From JANRKH01 sp033761815 (GTDB taxonomy: Bacteria > Pseudomonadota > Alphaproteobacteria > Rickettsiales > Rickettsiaceae), in assembly GCA_033761815.1 (NCBI GenBank), contig JANRMF010000070.1, forward strand, positions 5,008 to 69,007: a stretch of 64,000 nucleotides of DNA, in the 5' to 3' direction. This document shows, piece after piece, positions 35,561 through 43,293 of the stretch. A program made the position numbers and the translations under genes. Numbering within the stretch: the first letter of the stretch is position 1; each line of letters begins with the position of its first letter. The notes beneath the pieces are model-generated. The model saw only the letters and a program-made list of their open reading frames with translations, was not told where the DNA came from and ran no database searches.

Positions 35561-36439
35561 TCAAATATATAACTCAATTGCGTTGGCAAATTCAGCAAAG
35601 ACAGTCTTAAATTCTTTTTTTCCAAAAAATATGTACATACTATTTGCGCTTCCTTCTGCTACATGGGCAAAAATAGATTTATGGCTTTTTAGGTAGTAAA
35701 CAAATTCAGTCATTTTTTCTATCTTTAATATCCCTACCGGAAGAGTCTGAGAAATCTTTAAATCTACTTTGTGGTGTGAATTTTTAAATAACTCTAAAAT
35801 CTGCCTATTTTCACTAATAAGCTTTTCATTCTGAGCTCTAATTAGATTATGATTTCTTGCTGCGATAAGTCCGTAAACCTCAGCAATTACAGAGCATGCC
35901 GGCCCCTTATGGCTAAGCGCGGATCTAATTTTATCCGCAGTAACCTCGTTCCTTATATGTGTCCAGCAAATATTTACCCCCTCAATCCCATATAAAATTT
36001 CTATTGATGAGAATATGATTATATTTTGATGATGGATTTTGCTTATATCAAGCCCCCAGTAATCTATTATATATACATTCTTATGAGTCTTGGTTTGATT
36101 AATCACATCATATATGATCTCAAGATTATCTATTATATCTGGAAGTTTAATTTCCATCATTTCCTCAAGTGATGATATGAGGTCTATAAAGTCCGGTATA
36201 TTAGTTCTTAAAAAAATTTGCCCGTTAGAGTTTTTGTAAAAATTTTCCTCTAATTGATGTCTAAGTAACGATAGACCTTCATAATCGCAAAAAAAATCTT
36301 TTTTTCTCAGCATCGAGAGCGATTCAAAATCCGCAATTTTTTCTAGGTAATTCAGACTATGCCCTTCAGGGTAAGGCATTGCGAGGGCTATTTTTTGATA
36401 ACTCAAAAACTGGTCGAAAGATATTTGTTTATACTTCAT
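35561..36439 (-). CDS. PLP-aminotransferase-like protein lacking the catalytic lysine
   Basis: The 292-residue protein has the layout of a class I/II aminotransferase. YEGLSLLRHQLEENFY matches the N-terminal 'G...LR..ia' element, VYIIDYWGLDI sits where the PLP-ring Asp is found, and IIIFSSIEILYGIEGVNICW matches 'vlrtfSKayGlaGlrvGy'. In that last motif the Lys that forms the Schiff base is replaced by Ile. The C-terminal RSALSHKGPACSVIAEVYGLIAA resembles the helix after it. The protein is therefore probably not a transaminase, or is decaying in function while its frame stays intact. Alternatively the resemblance is coincidental. It lies upstream of glpX. Confidence 0.55.
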   Translation of the reverse strand: MKYKQISFDQFLSYQKIALAMPYPEGHSLNYLEKIADFESLSMLRKKDFFCDYEGLSLLRHQLEENFYKNSNGQIFLRTNIPDFIDLISSLEEMMEIKLPDIIDNLEIIYDVINQTKTHKNVYIIDYWGLDISKIHHQNIIIFSSIEILYGIEGVNICWTHIRNEVTADKIRSALSHKGPACSVIAEVYGLIAARNHNLIRAQNEKLISENRQILELFKNSHHKVDLKISQTLPVGILKIEKMTEFVYYLKSHKSIFAHVAEGSANSMYIFFGKKEFKTVFAEFANAIELYI

Positions 36440-36559
36440 TTTCCCGATAAATCTTTATTTTCTTTGTAAAACAAAAATATTCTGGTCACAAGAAATTACA
36501 AATTAATTTGATGAAGTTTTTTAGTTTATGTGTGAAGATAAAGCATATCTAATGAGATA

Positions 36560-36634
36560 TGGTGACCCCTACGGGAATCGAACCCGTGTTTTCACCGTGA
36601 AAGGGTAGTGTCCTAACCGCTAGACGAAGGGGCC
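36560..36634 (-). tRNA. tRNA-Glu (TTC anticodon)
   Basis: The minus strand folds as a complete cloverleaf. The acceptor GGCCCCT pairs with AGGGGTC, and the anticodon loop CCTTTCACG has anticodon TTC. The T arm is CGGGTTCGATTCCCG, the discriminator is A73, and CCA is encoded. It lies 140 bases before the left end of the IS481-family element. Confidence 0.97.
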
Positions 36635-36802
36635 ATAAAAGCATTTTTGAGTCAATATCTCGGATAAATCGGAATTTTAAACTTGCTTAAATGCAGGCAA
36701 AAGATACGTTTATATTTATCATGTCTTCATGTATATACTATCATTCTGGTTTTTTCAAGCTTTATTTTGATTTTTGTACAAGTTCATATCATTTGAGACT
36801 AA

Positions 36803-37756
36803 TCATGCCGCTAAGATTTTAGTAGTATATTCCATAGGGGTTAGACCTTTCAAGTTGAAATGAGGTCTATATGTATTATATTTGTCTACAGCTTTCTGCA
36901 GTTCATGCCTAAAAGCCCCTATAGAATCAGCATTAATATCATTTCTTGCATAAAACTCTTCTCTAAATATCCTATTACCTCTTTCTACCCCACCGTTCCA
37001 CTGAGGTCTCTTTGGTGGTAATACATATAATGATATGCCTAGATTTTGACATTCTTCTTCGAAGTGTTTCATAAATTCAGATCCCCCGTCTACTTGAATA
37101 GATTTCACGGGGAATAGTAGATCATTTATTACTTTGTGCAAGAATTTGGCAGCAGCATTAGATGTTGCATTAGAAACTACGTCTGCAACGATTATCTTTG
37201 TCACTGGGTCCCAAGCTCTAAATTCTCTCATGGTAATATTGTGTTTGGTAACGGTCATATGATCAATTTGTATCAGTTCACCTGGGCCAGATGCTTTCAT
37301 TCCATACTCCCATTTCTTGGCATGAGATGTAAATTTTCTTCTTCTTTTTATAGGTAGTGAAGATATAGACCTCTTAACCTTACCCTTTGCAACAAGGTCT
37401 TTCAGTATTCTACCCACAGAACTTTCAGAGATTACGACGCCGTGATCCCTGGCTAGAATTACTGATAATTTGGCTTTACCGTAAATGGGACTTTCTAGTC
37501 TGAGTTTCAACACTAAATCTCTTATGCTTGAGGAAATGTTACTCGATCTAAATGTCCTTGGTTTTGTGCTTTTTCTTTTTAATCCAGATATGCCGTAAGT
37601 TTTTAAAGCTTTCCTTCGTCTATAACAAGTTGCTCTACTAATACCAGTAATGGCAGCTATTTCCTTATCTGGAACTTTTCTACTCTTTAGAATTTCCCAG
37701 TCTCCGAGAATCTTATGAGGTTTGTTATTTGCTGATCTAATTCTTCTTGTGTACAT
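36803..37756 (-). CDS. IS481-family transposase
   Basis: The intact 317-residue DDE transposase has an N-terminal helix-turn-helix (VPDKEIAAITGISRATCYRRRKAL, residues about 31-54) and a second DNA-binding helix region. An rve-type catalytic domain follows, with Asp in LIQIDHMTV, Asp in IQVDGGSEF and Glu in WNGGVERGNR. YRPHFNLKGLTPMEY closes the protein as in the family. No frameshift is visible, so it may be active. Confidence 0.95.
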   Translation of the reverse strand: MYTRRIRSANNKPHKILGDWEILKSRKVPDKEIAAITGISRATCYRRRKALKTYGISGLKRKSTKPRTFRSSNISSSIRDLVLKLRLESPIYGKAKLSVILARDHGVVISESSVGRILKDLVAKGKVKRSISSLPIKRRRKFTSHAKKWEYGMKASGPGELIQIDHMTVTKHNITMREFRAWDPVTKIIVADVVSNATSNAAAKFLHKVINDLLFPVKSIQVDGGSEFMKHFEEECQNLGISLYVLPPKRPQWNGGVERGNRIFREEFYARNDINADSIGAFRHELQKAVDKYNTYRPHFNLKGLTPMEYTTKILAA

Positions 37757-37810
37757 GCTATGCGCGCTAGTTTATAAATATTTTTATGCTAATGCCAATA
37801 TTTGCATAGG

Positions 37811-37859
37811 AGCCTCTTTGATTTTGTTGTTGATAAACTCATCTTAGAGGCTTTTTTTA
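37811..37859 (+). terminator. Rho-independent terminator inside the IS481 right end
   Basis: AGCCTCT pairs with AGAGGCT across a 28-base loop, followed directly by seven T on the plus strand. It would stop transcription running rightward, away from the start of the transposase gene. No gene on that strand precedes it, so an unseen short transcript or protection from read-through is possible. Confidence 0.55.
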
Positions 37860-37876
37860 TTTTATAAATTAGTAAT

Positions 37877-37927
37877 GTGAATCTGATCTTCTGAAGCAGG
37901 CTTGAGGCGCGCTCAGCTCAGATTCAC
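37877..37927. repeat. Inverted repeat in the IS481 right end
   Basis: A perfect 10-bp stem (GTGAATCTGA with TCAGATTCAC) is separated by 31 bases. It sits between the IS terminator and the right terminal repeat. Role unknown. Confidence 0.6.
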
Positions 37928-37977
37928 AAGCTTATTTTTGTCTCACATGTGTTTGAACTTGGACATTGGGGTCAGGA

Positions 37978-38403
37978 TTACTCATCCTTTATTACGACAA
38001 ACTCCGAAGGTTTCAAGGTTTCTGAATGTTCGCCATTGCTCATCTCTCTGATAATTTCAGTGATGGTTGGATTGTGACCTATTATGCAAATTACCTTGAA
38101 GTCATCTTCAATAGACCATAAAAATCTCTGTATCAATTGACTTGTTCCATTATATAATATTTCTTCTTGGCGAAAGAAACAGTCCGGGAATTCATCTAGC
38201 AAAAATTTCGCAGTTGTGTATGATCTTGGAGCATTAGAGGAAACTATCAAGTCAATATTATATTTAGAGCTTAGCTTTTTTGCAGCAGCCTTTGTCTCGA
38301 TCTTGCCTTTCTCGCTCAAAGATCGATCGAAATCATCTATAAACTCTCCGCTAGCAGAGAAGTTTGGGGCATCTCCGTGGCGCATCAATATAAAGGTTCT
38401 CAT
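37978..38403 (-). CDS. sixA: SixA-like phosphohistidine phosphatase
   Basis: The 141-residue histidine-phosphatase superfamily member has FILMRHGDAPNF at the N-terminus with the catalytic RHG. The core continues with DFDRSLSEKGKIETKAAAKKL, SNAPRSYTTAKFLLDEF and IIGHNPTITEI with the second catalytic His. The size and the absence of a capping insert match SixA, which dephosphorylates phosphohistidine in phosphorelay or PTS-type proteins. Its 3' end lies 13 bases beyond the IS element, so the reading frame escaped the insertion. It is divergent from rluC. Confidence 0.88.
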   Translation of the reverse strand: MRTFILMRHGDAPNFSASGEFIDDFDRSLSEKGKIETKAAAKKLSSKYNIDLIVSSNAPRSYTTAKFLLDEFPDCFFRQEEILYNGTSQLIQRFLWSIEDDFKVICIIGHNPTITEIIREMSNGEHSETLKPSEFVVIKDE

Positions 38404-38474
38404 CTATTACAACTTATTGTTTGCTCTAATTATCATTGTAGTATATTCTCTGTATAAATACCAGTAAATTATAA

Positions 38475-39458
38475 ATGAAACGTAAAAAAATTATTGTTCA
38501 GCTTAGTGAAAATCAAATGAGATTAGATAGATATGTTAAATCAATATATCCAAATTTAACTCAAGGCATGATTGAAAAGCTCATCAGGAACAAAGATATT
38601 AAAGTCAATAATATTCGGCAAAAGGCGAATTATATGCTGAAGTCAAATGATGAAGTTGAGATATATATTCCATTTGAAGCCCAAAATGAGACACTGCAGG
38701 AGCAAGAATTTTCCCCCGGGTCAAAGGCTTTAGCCAGCAAGATCCTTAGTGAATATAAAATTTTTCAGGATGAGAATATATTGGCAATAAATAAACCTTC
38801 TCAGCTAGCATCACAAGGCGGAACAAATCTTAGCATTTCAATTGACGAAGCAATTAATTATCTCAACAAGGATATAAGTCCTTCTATGGTTAATGATGGA
38901 TACAGAATATGTCACAGGCTTGATAAATCAACCTCTGGCGTATTTTTAATCGCGTGTAATAGAGGCGCTGCTCAAAAAATCACAGAATCATTTGCAGCAA
39001 AAACAATCTCAAAAAAATATATTGCTATTTTATCTGGAGTACCTAAGCAGGATAACGGAATTGTGAAAAATTACCTGACAAAAGATGTTAAAAATCAGAT
39101 TCAGGTAATATCAAATGAAGGGGATTATGCAGAGACAGAATATGAAGTTCTTGCAAAAAATAATCACAGATCCTTGGTCTTATTTACTCCTAAAACAGGT
39201 AGAATGCATCAGATCAGAGTCCATGCAAAATCTTTAGGATGCCCAATTTTAGGTGATAAAAAATATGGACATAGAAAATACTTAGAGCAAAAAACTCCAT
39301 TCTCCAACCTATTTCTGCACGCTTTTTCACTATTCATCCCAGAAGATGTTTTTGCCAGAAAATATGGATTTCATGCAGAAATACCACAATATTTCCGTCA
39401 GCAAATAGCTCAAGAGTTTGGAGAAGAGATTTTAAAGATACTAGGAAATCTCAAGTAA
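38475..39458 (+). CDS. RluC/RluD-family 23S rRNA pseudouridine synthase
   Basis: The 327-residue protein has an N-terminal S4 RNA-binding domain (QMRLDRYVKSIYPNLTQGMIEKLIRNKDIKVN) followed by the catalytic domain with HRLDKSTSGVFLIACNR, whose Asp is the nucleophile. TPKTGRMHQIRVHAKSLGCPILGDKKYG follows. RluC rather than RluD is favoured by the general sequence style, but the target position cannot be settled by eye. Confidence 0.92.
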   Translation: MKRKKIIVQLSENQMRLDRYVKSIYPNLTQGMIEKLIRNKDIKVNNIRQKANYMLKSNDEVEIYIPFEAQNETLQEQEFSPGSKALASKILSEYKIFQDENILAINKPSQLASQGGTNLSISIDEAINYLNKDISPSMVNDGYRICHRLDKSTSGVFLIACNRGAAQKITESFAAKTISKKYIAILSGVPKQDNGIVKNYLTKDVKNQIQVISNEGDYAETEYEVLAKNNHRSLVLFTPKTGRMHQIRVHAKSLGCPILGDKKYGHRKYLEQKTPFSNLFLHAFSLFIPEDVFARKYGFHAEIPQYFRQQIAQEFGEEILKILGNLK

Positions 39459-39534
39459 CAAAAAACACAGCTAAAAAAGATGTTGTTTTTTAAGTCATAT
39501 TGAATAGATAATTGCCTATTATAAACCCGGAGAA

Positions 39535-39555
39535 AAAGGGCGAATTTTGCCCTTT
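39535..39555 (-). terminator. Rho-independent terminator of the HU gene
   Basis: On the minus strand AAAGGGC pairs with GCCCTTT around a seven-base loop and is followed by T residues. It lies 11 bases after the HU stop codon. Confidence 0.75.
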
Positions 39556-39566
39556 ATTCAGTAGGT

Positions 39567-39839
39567 CTAATTGCAAGCATCTTTTAATTTCTTTCCAGCT
39601 TTAAATGCAGGTTGCTTATATGCTGCAATGTGCATTTTTGCACCAGTTTTAGGATTCCGGCCTTCTCTAGCCTTTCTTTTTTGAACTGAGAAAGATCCAA
39701 AACCAACTAAATTTACGCTATTGCCTTTTGCAAGAGCGTCTGTGAAACTTTGGATTACCAAGTTTAATGCTCTCTCGGCTTCAGCTTTTGAGCTATTGTG
39801 AGTGGATGCTATGAAGCTTACGAATTCAGCTTTATTCAT
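39567..39839 (-). CDS. hup: HU-family DNA-binding protein
   Basis: The 90-residue protein has the HU core: MNKAEFVSFIASTHNSSKAEAERALNLVIQSFTDALAKGNSVNLVGFGSFSVQKRKAREGRNPKTGAKMHI, with the GFGSF hinge and the RNPKTG arm. The dimer bends and compacts the nucleoid. It has its own terminator and stands alone between rluC and the umuD promoter region. Confidence 0.97.
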   Translation of the reverse strand: MNKAEFVSFIASTHNSSKAEAERALNLVIQSFTDALAKGNSVNLVGFGSFSVQKRKAREGRNPKTGAKMHIAAYKQPAFKAGKKLKDACN

Positions 39840-40157
39840 AAATATTACCCTATTGTTAAGATTTAGTACAAATTAGCCCTACTTAAACGCTTCATTTACG
39901 CTTATACTGAATTGAAAATTCTCGCTGCAGCCTAAAAGCATGACTTACGAACTTGATTATAACAGAGCGCTTAGGGTGCGCAATATCTCATTTAAATAGA
40001 ATATCTAATTGATCTAAGTTTTATCATCCAGCTGCGTCAATATTGTAACAATATAATTGTGTTTTTTACCCCAAGAGTTAAAAAATTCACTTAATCCCAT
40101 GTCTTTTCCCCCTTTGAAAAAAATATTTTTCCTTGCGCAAAAAGTAGAAAAAAGTAC

Positions 40158-40187
40158 TTGATTATAGAAAATGAATAGTGTACACTA
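40158..40187 (+). promoter_or_regulatory. umuDC promoter overlapped by a palindromic operator
   Basis: TTGATT (40158-40163) and TACACT (40181-40186) are separated by exactly 17 bases. A perfect 12-bp palindrome TAGTGTACACTA (40176-40187) covers the -10 element, the classical place for a repressor site. The transcript would start near 40193. The rest of the 39840-40157 gap is AT-rich noncoding sequence with no gene that I can see. Confidence 0.6.
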
Positions 40188-40219
40188 ATCAAATGAACAA
40201 ATTTTCAAGGGTTACTAAT

Positions 40220-40885
40220 ATGCAATCTCGAGGAGGAAGAAGAGATGGATCTGGAAGGCCAAAGGGAATAGGAAAATATTCCTGCCAAACAAAACCAATT
40301 AGAGTTCCGGTAGATATGATTGAGCAAATAGACATATTTATTAGAGAGGCGCAATTTACAAAACATATGCATAATCAAGATAGTTCTTTAGTAATAGAAG
40401 GTTCTTTTGCGAAACACAACTCCTTAAATGAGTCTCTCCCAGGCAAAGTCGAGACATATTCAATAGAATATGACCAATTTGAAATACCTCATTCTACTTA
40501 TGAGCTTCCTTTATATAATAGTCTCGTTTCCGCAGGCTTTCCATCTCCAGCTGATGATAACATAGAAAGAAGGTTAGACTTGAATCAATATTTAATTCCA
40601 AAACCAACTTCTACTTTTTTTGTAAGAGTTAGCGGAGATTCTATGATAGGAGCTCATATATATGCGGGGGATATATTAATAGTAGATAAAAGCATAGAGG
40701 CAAGGCATAATAAAATTGTGATAGCAGCAGTCAATTCGGAACTAACGGTTAAAAGACTATATAAAAAAAATGGTACAATAAAACTAGTAGCTGAAAATCC
40801 GAATTACCCAGATCTCACAATCGCAGCTGAGCAGGATTTGATAATTTGGGGCGTAGTCACAAGCGTGATACATCAATATGTGTGA
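40220..40885 (+). CDS. umuD: UmuD-type S24 peptidase with N-terminal DNA-binding-like extension
   Basis: The 221-residue protein is UmuD in its C-terminal 125 residues: self-cleavage site SAG-FPSPA at Ala105-Gly106, IERRLDLNQYLIPKPTSTFFVRVSGDSMI with catalytic Ser141, and LTVKRL with Lys178. E. coli UmuD is about 139 residues. Here an extra 85-residue N-terminal part starts with GGRRDGSGRPKG and a ribbon-helix-helix-like PIRVPVDMIEQIDIFI. The start at 40220 lies downstream of the predicted transcription start and has AAGGG ahead; longer starts at 40178 and 40193 conflict with the promoter. umuC follows nine bases downstream. The extension and the operator suggest that it represses its own operon. 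Confidence 0.9.
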   Translation: MQSRGGRRDGSGRPKGIGKYSCQTKPIRVPVDMIEQIDIFIREAQFTKHMHNQDSSLVIEGSFAKHNSLNESLPGKVETYSIEYDQFEIPHSTYELPLYNSLVSAGFPSPADDNIERRLDLNQYLIPKPTSTFFVRVSGDSMIGAHIYAGDILIVDKSIEARHNKIVIAAVNSELTVKRLYKKNGTIKLVAENPNYPDLTIAAEQDLIIWGVVTSVIHQYV

Positions 40886-40894
40886 GTATTATTT

Positions 40895-43153
40895 ATGTCA
40901 TTAATCGCACTCATTGATTGTAATAATTTCTTTGTCTCTTGCGAAAGGGTCTTTAACCCATCCTTAAATCAGGTGCCAGTGGTTGTTCTTTCTAATAATG
41001 ATGGCTGCATCATATCACGCTCCGATGAGGCAAAGAAACTTGGGTTAAAATTTGATCCATATTTTAAAGTCAAAGATTTTTGTAAACAAAATGGAGTAAG
41101 AGTGTTTTCTGCAAATTTTCCTTTATATGGAGATATGTCCTTAAGAATAATGACTATTTTACAAGAATTTTCTTCTGAAATTGAGATTTATTCAATAGAT
41201 GAAGCATTTATAGATATCTCCCATATACCTTTTGATCAAGTTTTGGGTTATGTATCAAAAATTAGAGCAAGAATTCTAAAGGAAGTTGGGATACCGGTTT
41301 CTATAGGAGTAAGCACAACCAAATGTCTTGCAAAAGTTGCCCAGATTTTTGCCCGTAAAAGCAGCGAAGGTGTCCACTCATTGCTGGATTTACAATCTCA
41401 ATATAATGCTTTATCTGCTATTGATGTTTCAGAAATTTGGGGTATTGGGAAAAATTTGGCAAAAACACTGCACAAGCTCCATGTAAAAACAGCCCTAGAA
41501 TTTCGAGATATGGACTCGGTGCTGGTTAGAAAATACCTCAAAATCACAGGACAAAAACTCCAATATGAATTAAAGGGAGTCCAGTGTTTTCAAATAGAAA
41601 ATCTGAGGGATGCTAAAAAATCCATATCAGTTTCTCGTAGCTTCTCCTGCGATATTCATGAAAAAGAGGATTTGGAATATATAATTTCAGAGTTTGCGGC
41701 AAGAGCTGCTGTAAAACTAAGAGCCCAGAATAGCGTTACCAATGAAGTATGTGTTTACATTAGAACAAGCTATTATTCAAAAGGCGCCAAAAATTATGAG
41801 ATTCTAGAAGAGCCTGGAAGTGGAGCTCCAGGTAGCAAGGCAGAAGTAACGGAGGAGCCCAGAGGCTTAGAGAGTGCGGCGCTGCGTGGCATAATGCGCG
41901 CGGAATCGGGAAGTGAGGAGGTAGCAGCGAAGGAGCGCCAGAGTAGAGCAAAGTGGGGTGATGTATCAGAGGCGCGAGAAGTTGCAGATAGAGGAGGGTC
42001 TGCAGATGGACAAGAGCTTGTAGATGGAGTGGGAGGATTAGATGAACAAGAATCTCTGACATCCGGCTCCGGGGGCAAAAAGGGGTGTGGCGTCAGAGTA
42101 TTGCTGGAGGGGCAGGGAGTCTCAGTAGAGAGAAGTCAGAGTGCGGCAGAGCCTGGAAGTGGAGCTCCAGGTAGCAAGGCAGAAGTAACGGAGGAGCCCA
42201 GAGGCTTAGAGAGTGCGGCGCTGCGTGGCATAATGCGCGCGGAATCGGGAAGTGAGGAGGTAGCAGCGGAGAGGGTGCGGGAGGGTGCGTCGGAGAGGGT
42301 GCCGGAGAGGGTTCGGGAGGTAGCACCGGAGAGGGCGCGTGAGAAAGTAAGGCTTCTCAACTCAAATACACCTTGTGGCCCGCAAAACTCAGAAAATTAT
42401 TCACCTCACTTAAGTTACCTTTGTGCACAATTAATTACACCAGAGAAAGTGCTATATTCTAATAAAACTGCCCAATTATCTTTATTTGATACTGCGGCAA
42501 ATTATGAGGATGAGGAGCGCCCATTGCCCCACTTTAATAATAGACTTCTTTCGAAACTCCTTACCCCAGGCCAACTGCAACGAAATTGTGACTTGCACAA
42601 TCAGCATATAGTCAATCCAGTTGAGGATCCTATGGTAAAATTGAGTGATCCCTCATCATTGAAAAAGGAGTCCTTCACTTCAGAACTAGAATTTCAAAAA
42701 AAATCTCAGGATGATGATAAACAATTTCTTGGTCCGGTTCTCCGTCAGGATTATGCACCTGCGATGCTCAATTCTAAAGCGACAAAAACATATGTAGCAA
42801 GTGCGCTTGAGTATATTAACCCCCCTACCTCACTCACTTCCTCCATTATCAGCGCTGCAAAAAGGGCTTTAGGTAGGGTTTACAAGAGTGGGTATTCTTA
42901 TAAAAAGGCTAGTATAGTATTATGCTCCCTCGAGAATAAAGATCAGAAGCAGTTAGAAATATCTGACAGAAAGTCTGTGGCTTCATGCGAGAGGGATCAA
43001 TTAATGGAATTAATTGATCGCGCAAATTCCAAATCTGGAAAAAATGTGATTTTTTTCTTATCTCAAGGAGTGAAGTATAAATGGGTGGGTAAAAGTGAAT
43101 TTAGATCTCCCGAATATACTACAAAATGGGATCAAATTCCTATTGTGCATTAG
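40895..43153 (+). CDS. umuC: DNA polymerase V catalytic subunit UmuC with large internal insertion
   Basis: Residues 1-304 and 640-752 are standard UmuC. Present are catalytic ALIDCNNFFVSCERVF at the start, SIDEAFIDISH, GIPVSIGVSTTKCLAKVA, and the C-terminal part with SSIISAAKRALGRVYKSGYSYKKASIVLC and FRSPEYTTKWDQIPIV. Normal UmuC is about 420 residues; this one is 752. Residues about 305-640 are extra. They include a 40-residue peptide present twice, an Arg/Glu-rich stretch (SERVPERVREVAPERARE), and a hydrophilic tail containing QLSLF (residues 527-531), a sliding-clamp-binding motif. The place where E. coli has QLNLF reads QLEIS here. The frame is open throughout and the stop lies in a miniature repeat. 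Confidence 0.92.
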   Translation: MSLIALIDCNNFFVSCERVFNPSLNQVPVVVLSNNDGCIISRSDEAKKLGLKFDPYFKVKDFCKQNGVRVFSANFPLYGDMSLRIMTILQEFSSEIEIYSIDEAFIDISHIPFDQVLGYVSKIRARILKEVGIPVSIGVSTTKCLAKVAQIFARKSSEGVHSLLDLQSQYNALSAIDVSEIWGIGKNLAKTLHKLHVKTALEFRDMDSVLVRKYLKITGQKLQYELKGVQCFQIENLRDAKKSISVSRSFSCDIHEKEDLEYIISEFAARAAVKLRAQNSVTNEVCVYIRTSYYSKGAKNYEILEEPGSGAPGSKAEVTEEPRGLESAALRGIMRAESGSEEVAAKERQSRAKWGDVSEAREVADRGGSADGQELVDGVGGLDEQESLTSGSGGKKGCGVRVLLEGQGVSVERSQSAAEPGSGAPGSKAEVTEEPRGLESAALRGIMRAESGSEEVAAERVREGASERVPERVREVAPERAREKVRLLNSNTPCGPQNSENYSPHLSYLCAQLITPEKVLYSNKTAQLSLFDTAANYEDEERPLPHFNNRLLSKLLTPGQLQRNCDLHNQHIVNPVEDPMVKLSDPSSLKKESFTSELEFQKKSQDDDKQFLGPVLRQDYAPAMLNSKATKTYVASALEYINPPTSLTSSIISAAKRALGRVYKSGYSYKKASIVLCSLENKDQKQLEISDRKSVASCERDQLMELIDRANSKSGKNVIFFLSQGVKYKWVGKSEFRSPEYTTKWDQIPIVH
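41809..42268 (+). repeat. Exact 121-bp GC-rich direct repeat within umuC (two copies)
   Basis: The copies are 41809-41929 and 42148-42268, offset by 339 bases (113 codons), so both are in frame. I find no mismatch between them. By count the unit is about 62% GC, far above the surrounding DNA. Each encodes EPGSGAPGSKAEV and continues through LESAALRGIMRAESGSEEVAA. The 5' part can fold (CCTGGA with TCCAGG). A degenerate Arg/Glu repeat follows copy 2 up to about 42350. Confidence 0.95.
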
Positions 43154-43293
43154 GTTCTGATTCACTCCCCTAATAGGTAATTTAGTCGTTATTTTCGCGC
43201 CTCGAAACGCATGTATACCCTATACACCTTGCGTTTCTGCGGGCGAAAATGCCTATAAATTCCTCTATTACATAGAAGTATACACAGAACCTA
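43151..43293. repeat. Palindromic miniature repeat, family B copy 2
   Basis: The 143-bp element is bounded by TAGGTTCTG and CAGAACCTA and is highly similar to 15101-15246. It fills the gap between the convergent umuC and rnc genes. The first TAG is the umuC stop and, on the other strand, the last TAG is the rnc stop. Confidence 0.88.

Larger units (their letters stand above)
36775..37965 (-). mobile_element. Complete IS481-family insertion sequence
   Basis: A 1191-bp element carries one intact transposase gene. The left end starts TGTACAAGTTCA and shows TTTGAGAC at 36792-36799. The right end, read in reverse complement, starts TGTCCAAGTTCA and shows TGTGAGAC at the matching place. The ends begin with TGT as usual for IS481. 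No clear target duplication was seen, so the outer limits could be off by a few bases. About 200 noncoding bases lie between the transposase start and the right end and contain two hairpins. Confidence 0.85.

Noticed and set aside
35497..35625. Longer N-terminus for glpX
   Set aside because: It would overlap the preceding gene, adds an unrelated hydrophobic stretch, and the family starts near the ATG at 35496.
36000..38000. CRISPR array near the IS element
   Set aside because: Only paired inverted repeats are present; there are no regularly spaced direct repeats anywhere in the window.
41760..42360. Long open frames on the minus strand opposite the umuC insertion
   Set aside because: They are by-products of high GC and the direct repeat, have no ribosome binding sites and are low-complexity; the plus-strand frame continues genuine UmuC on both sides.
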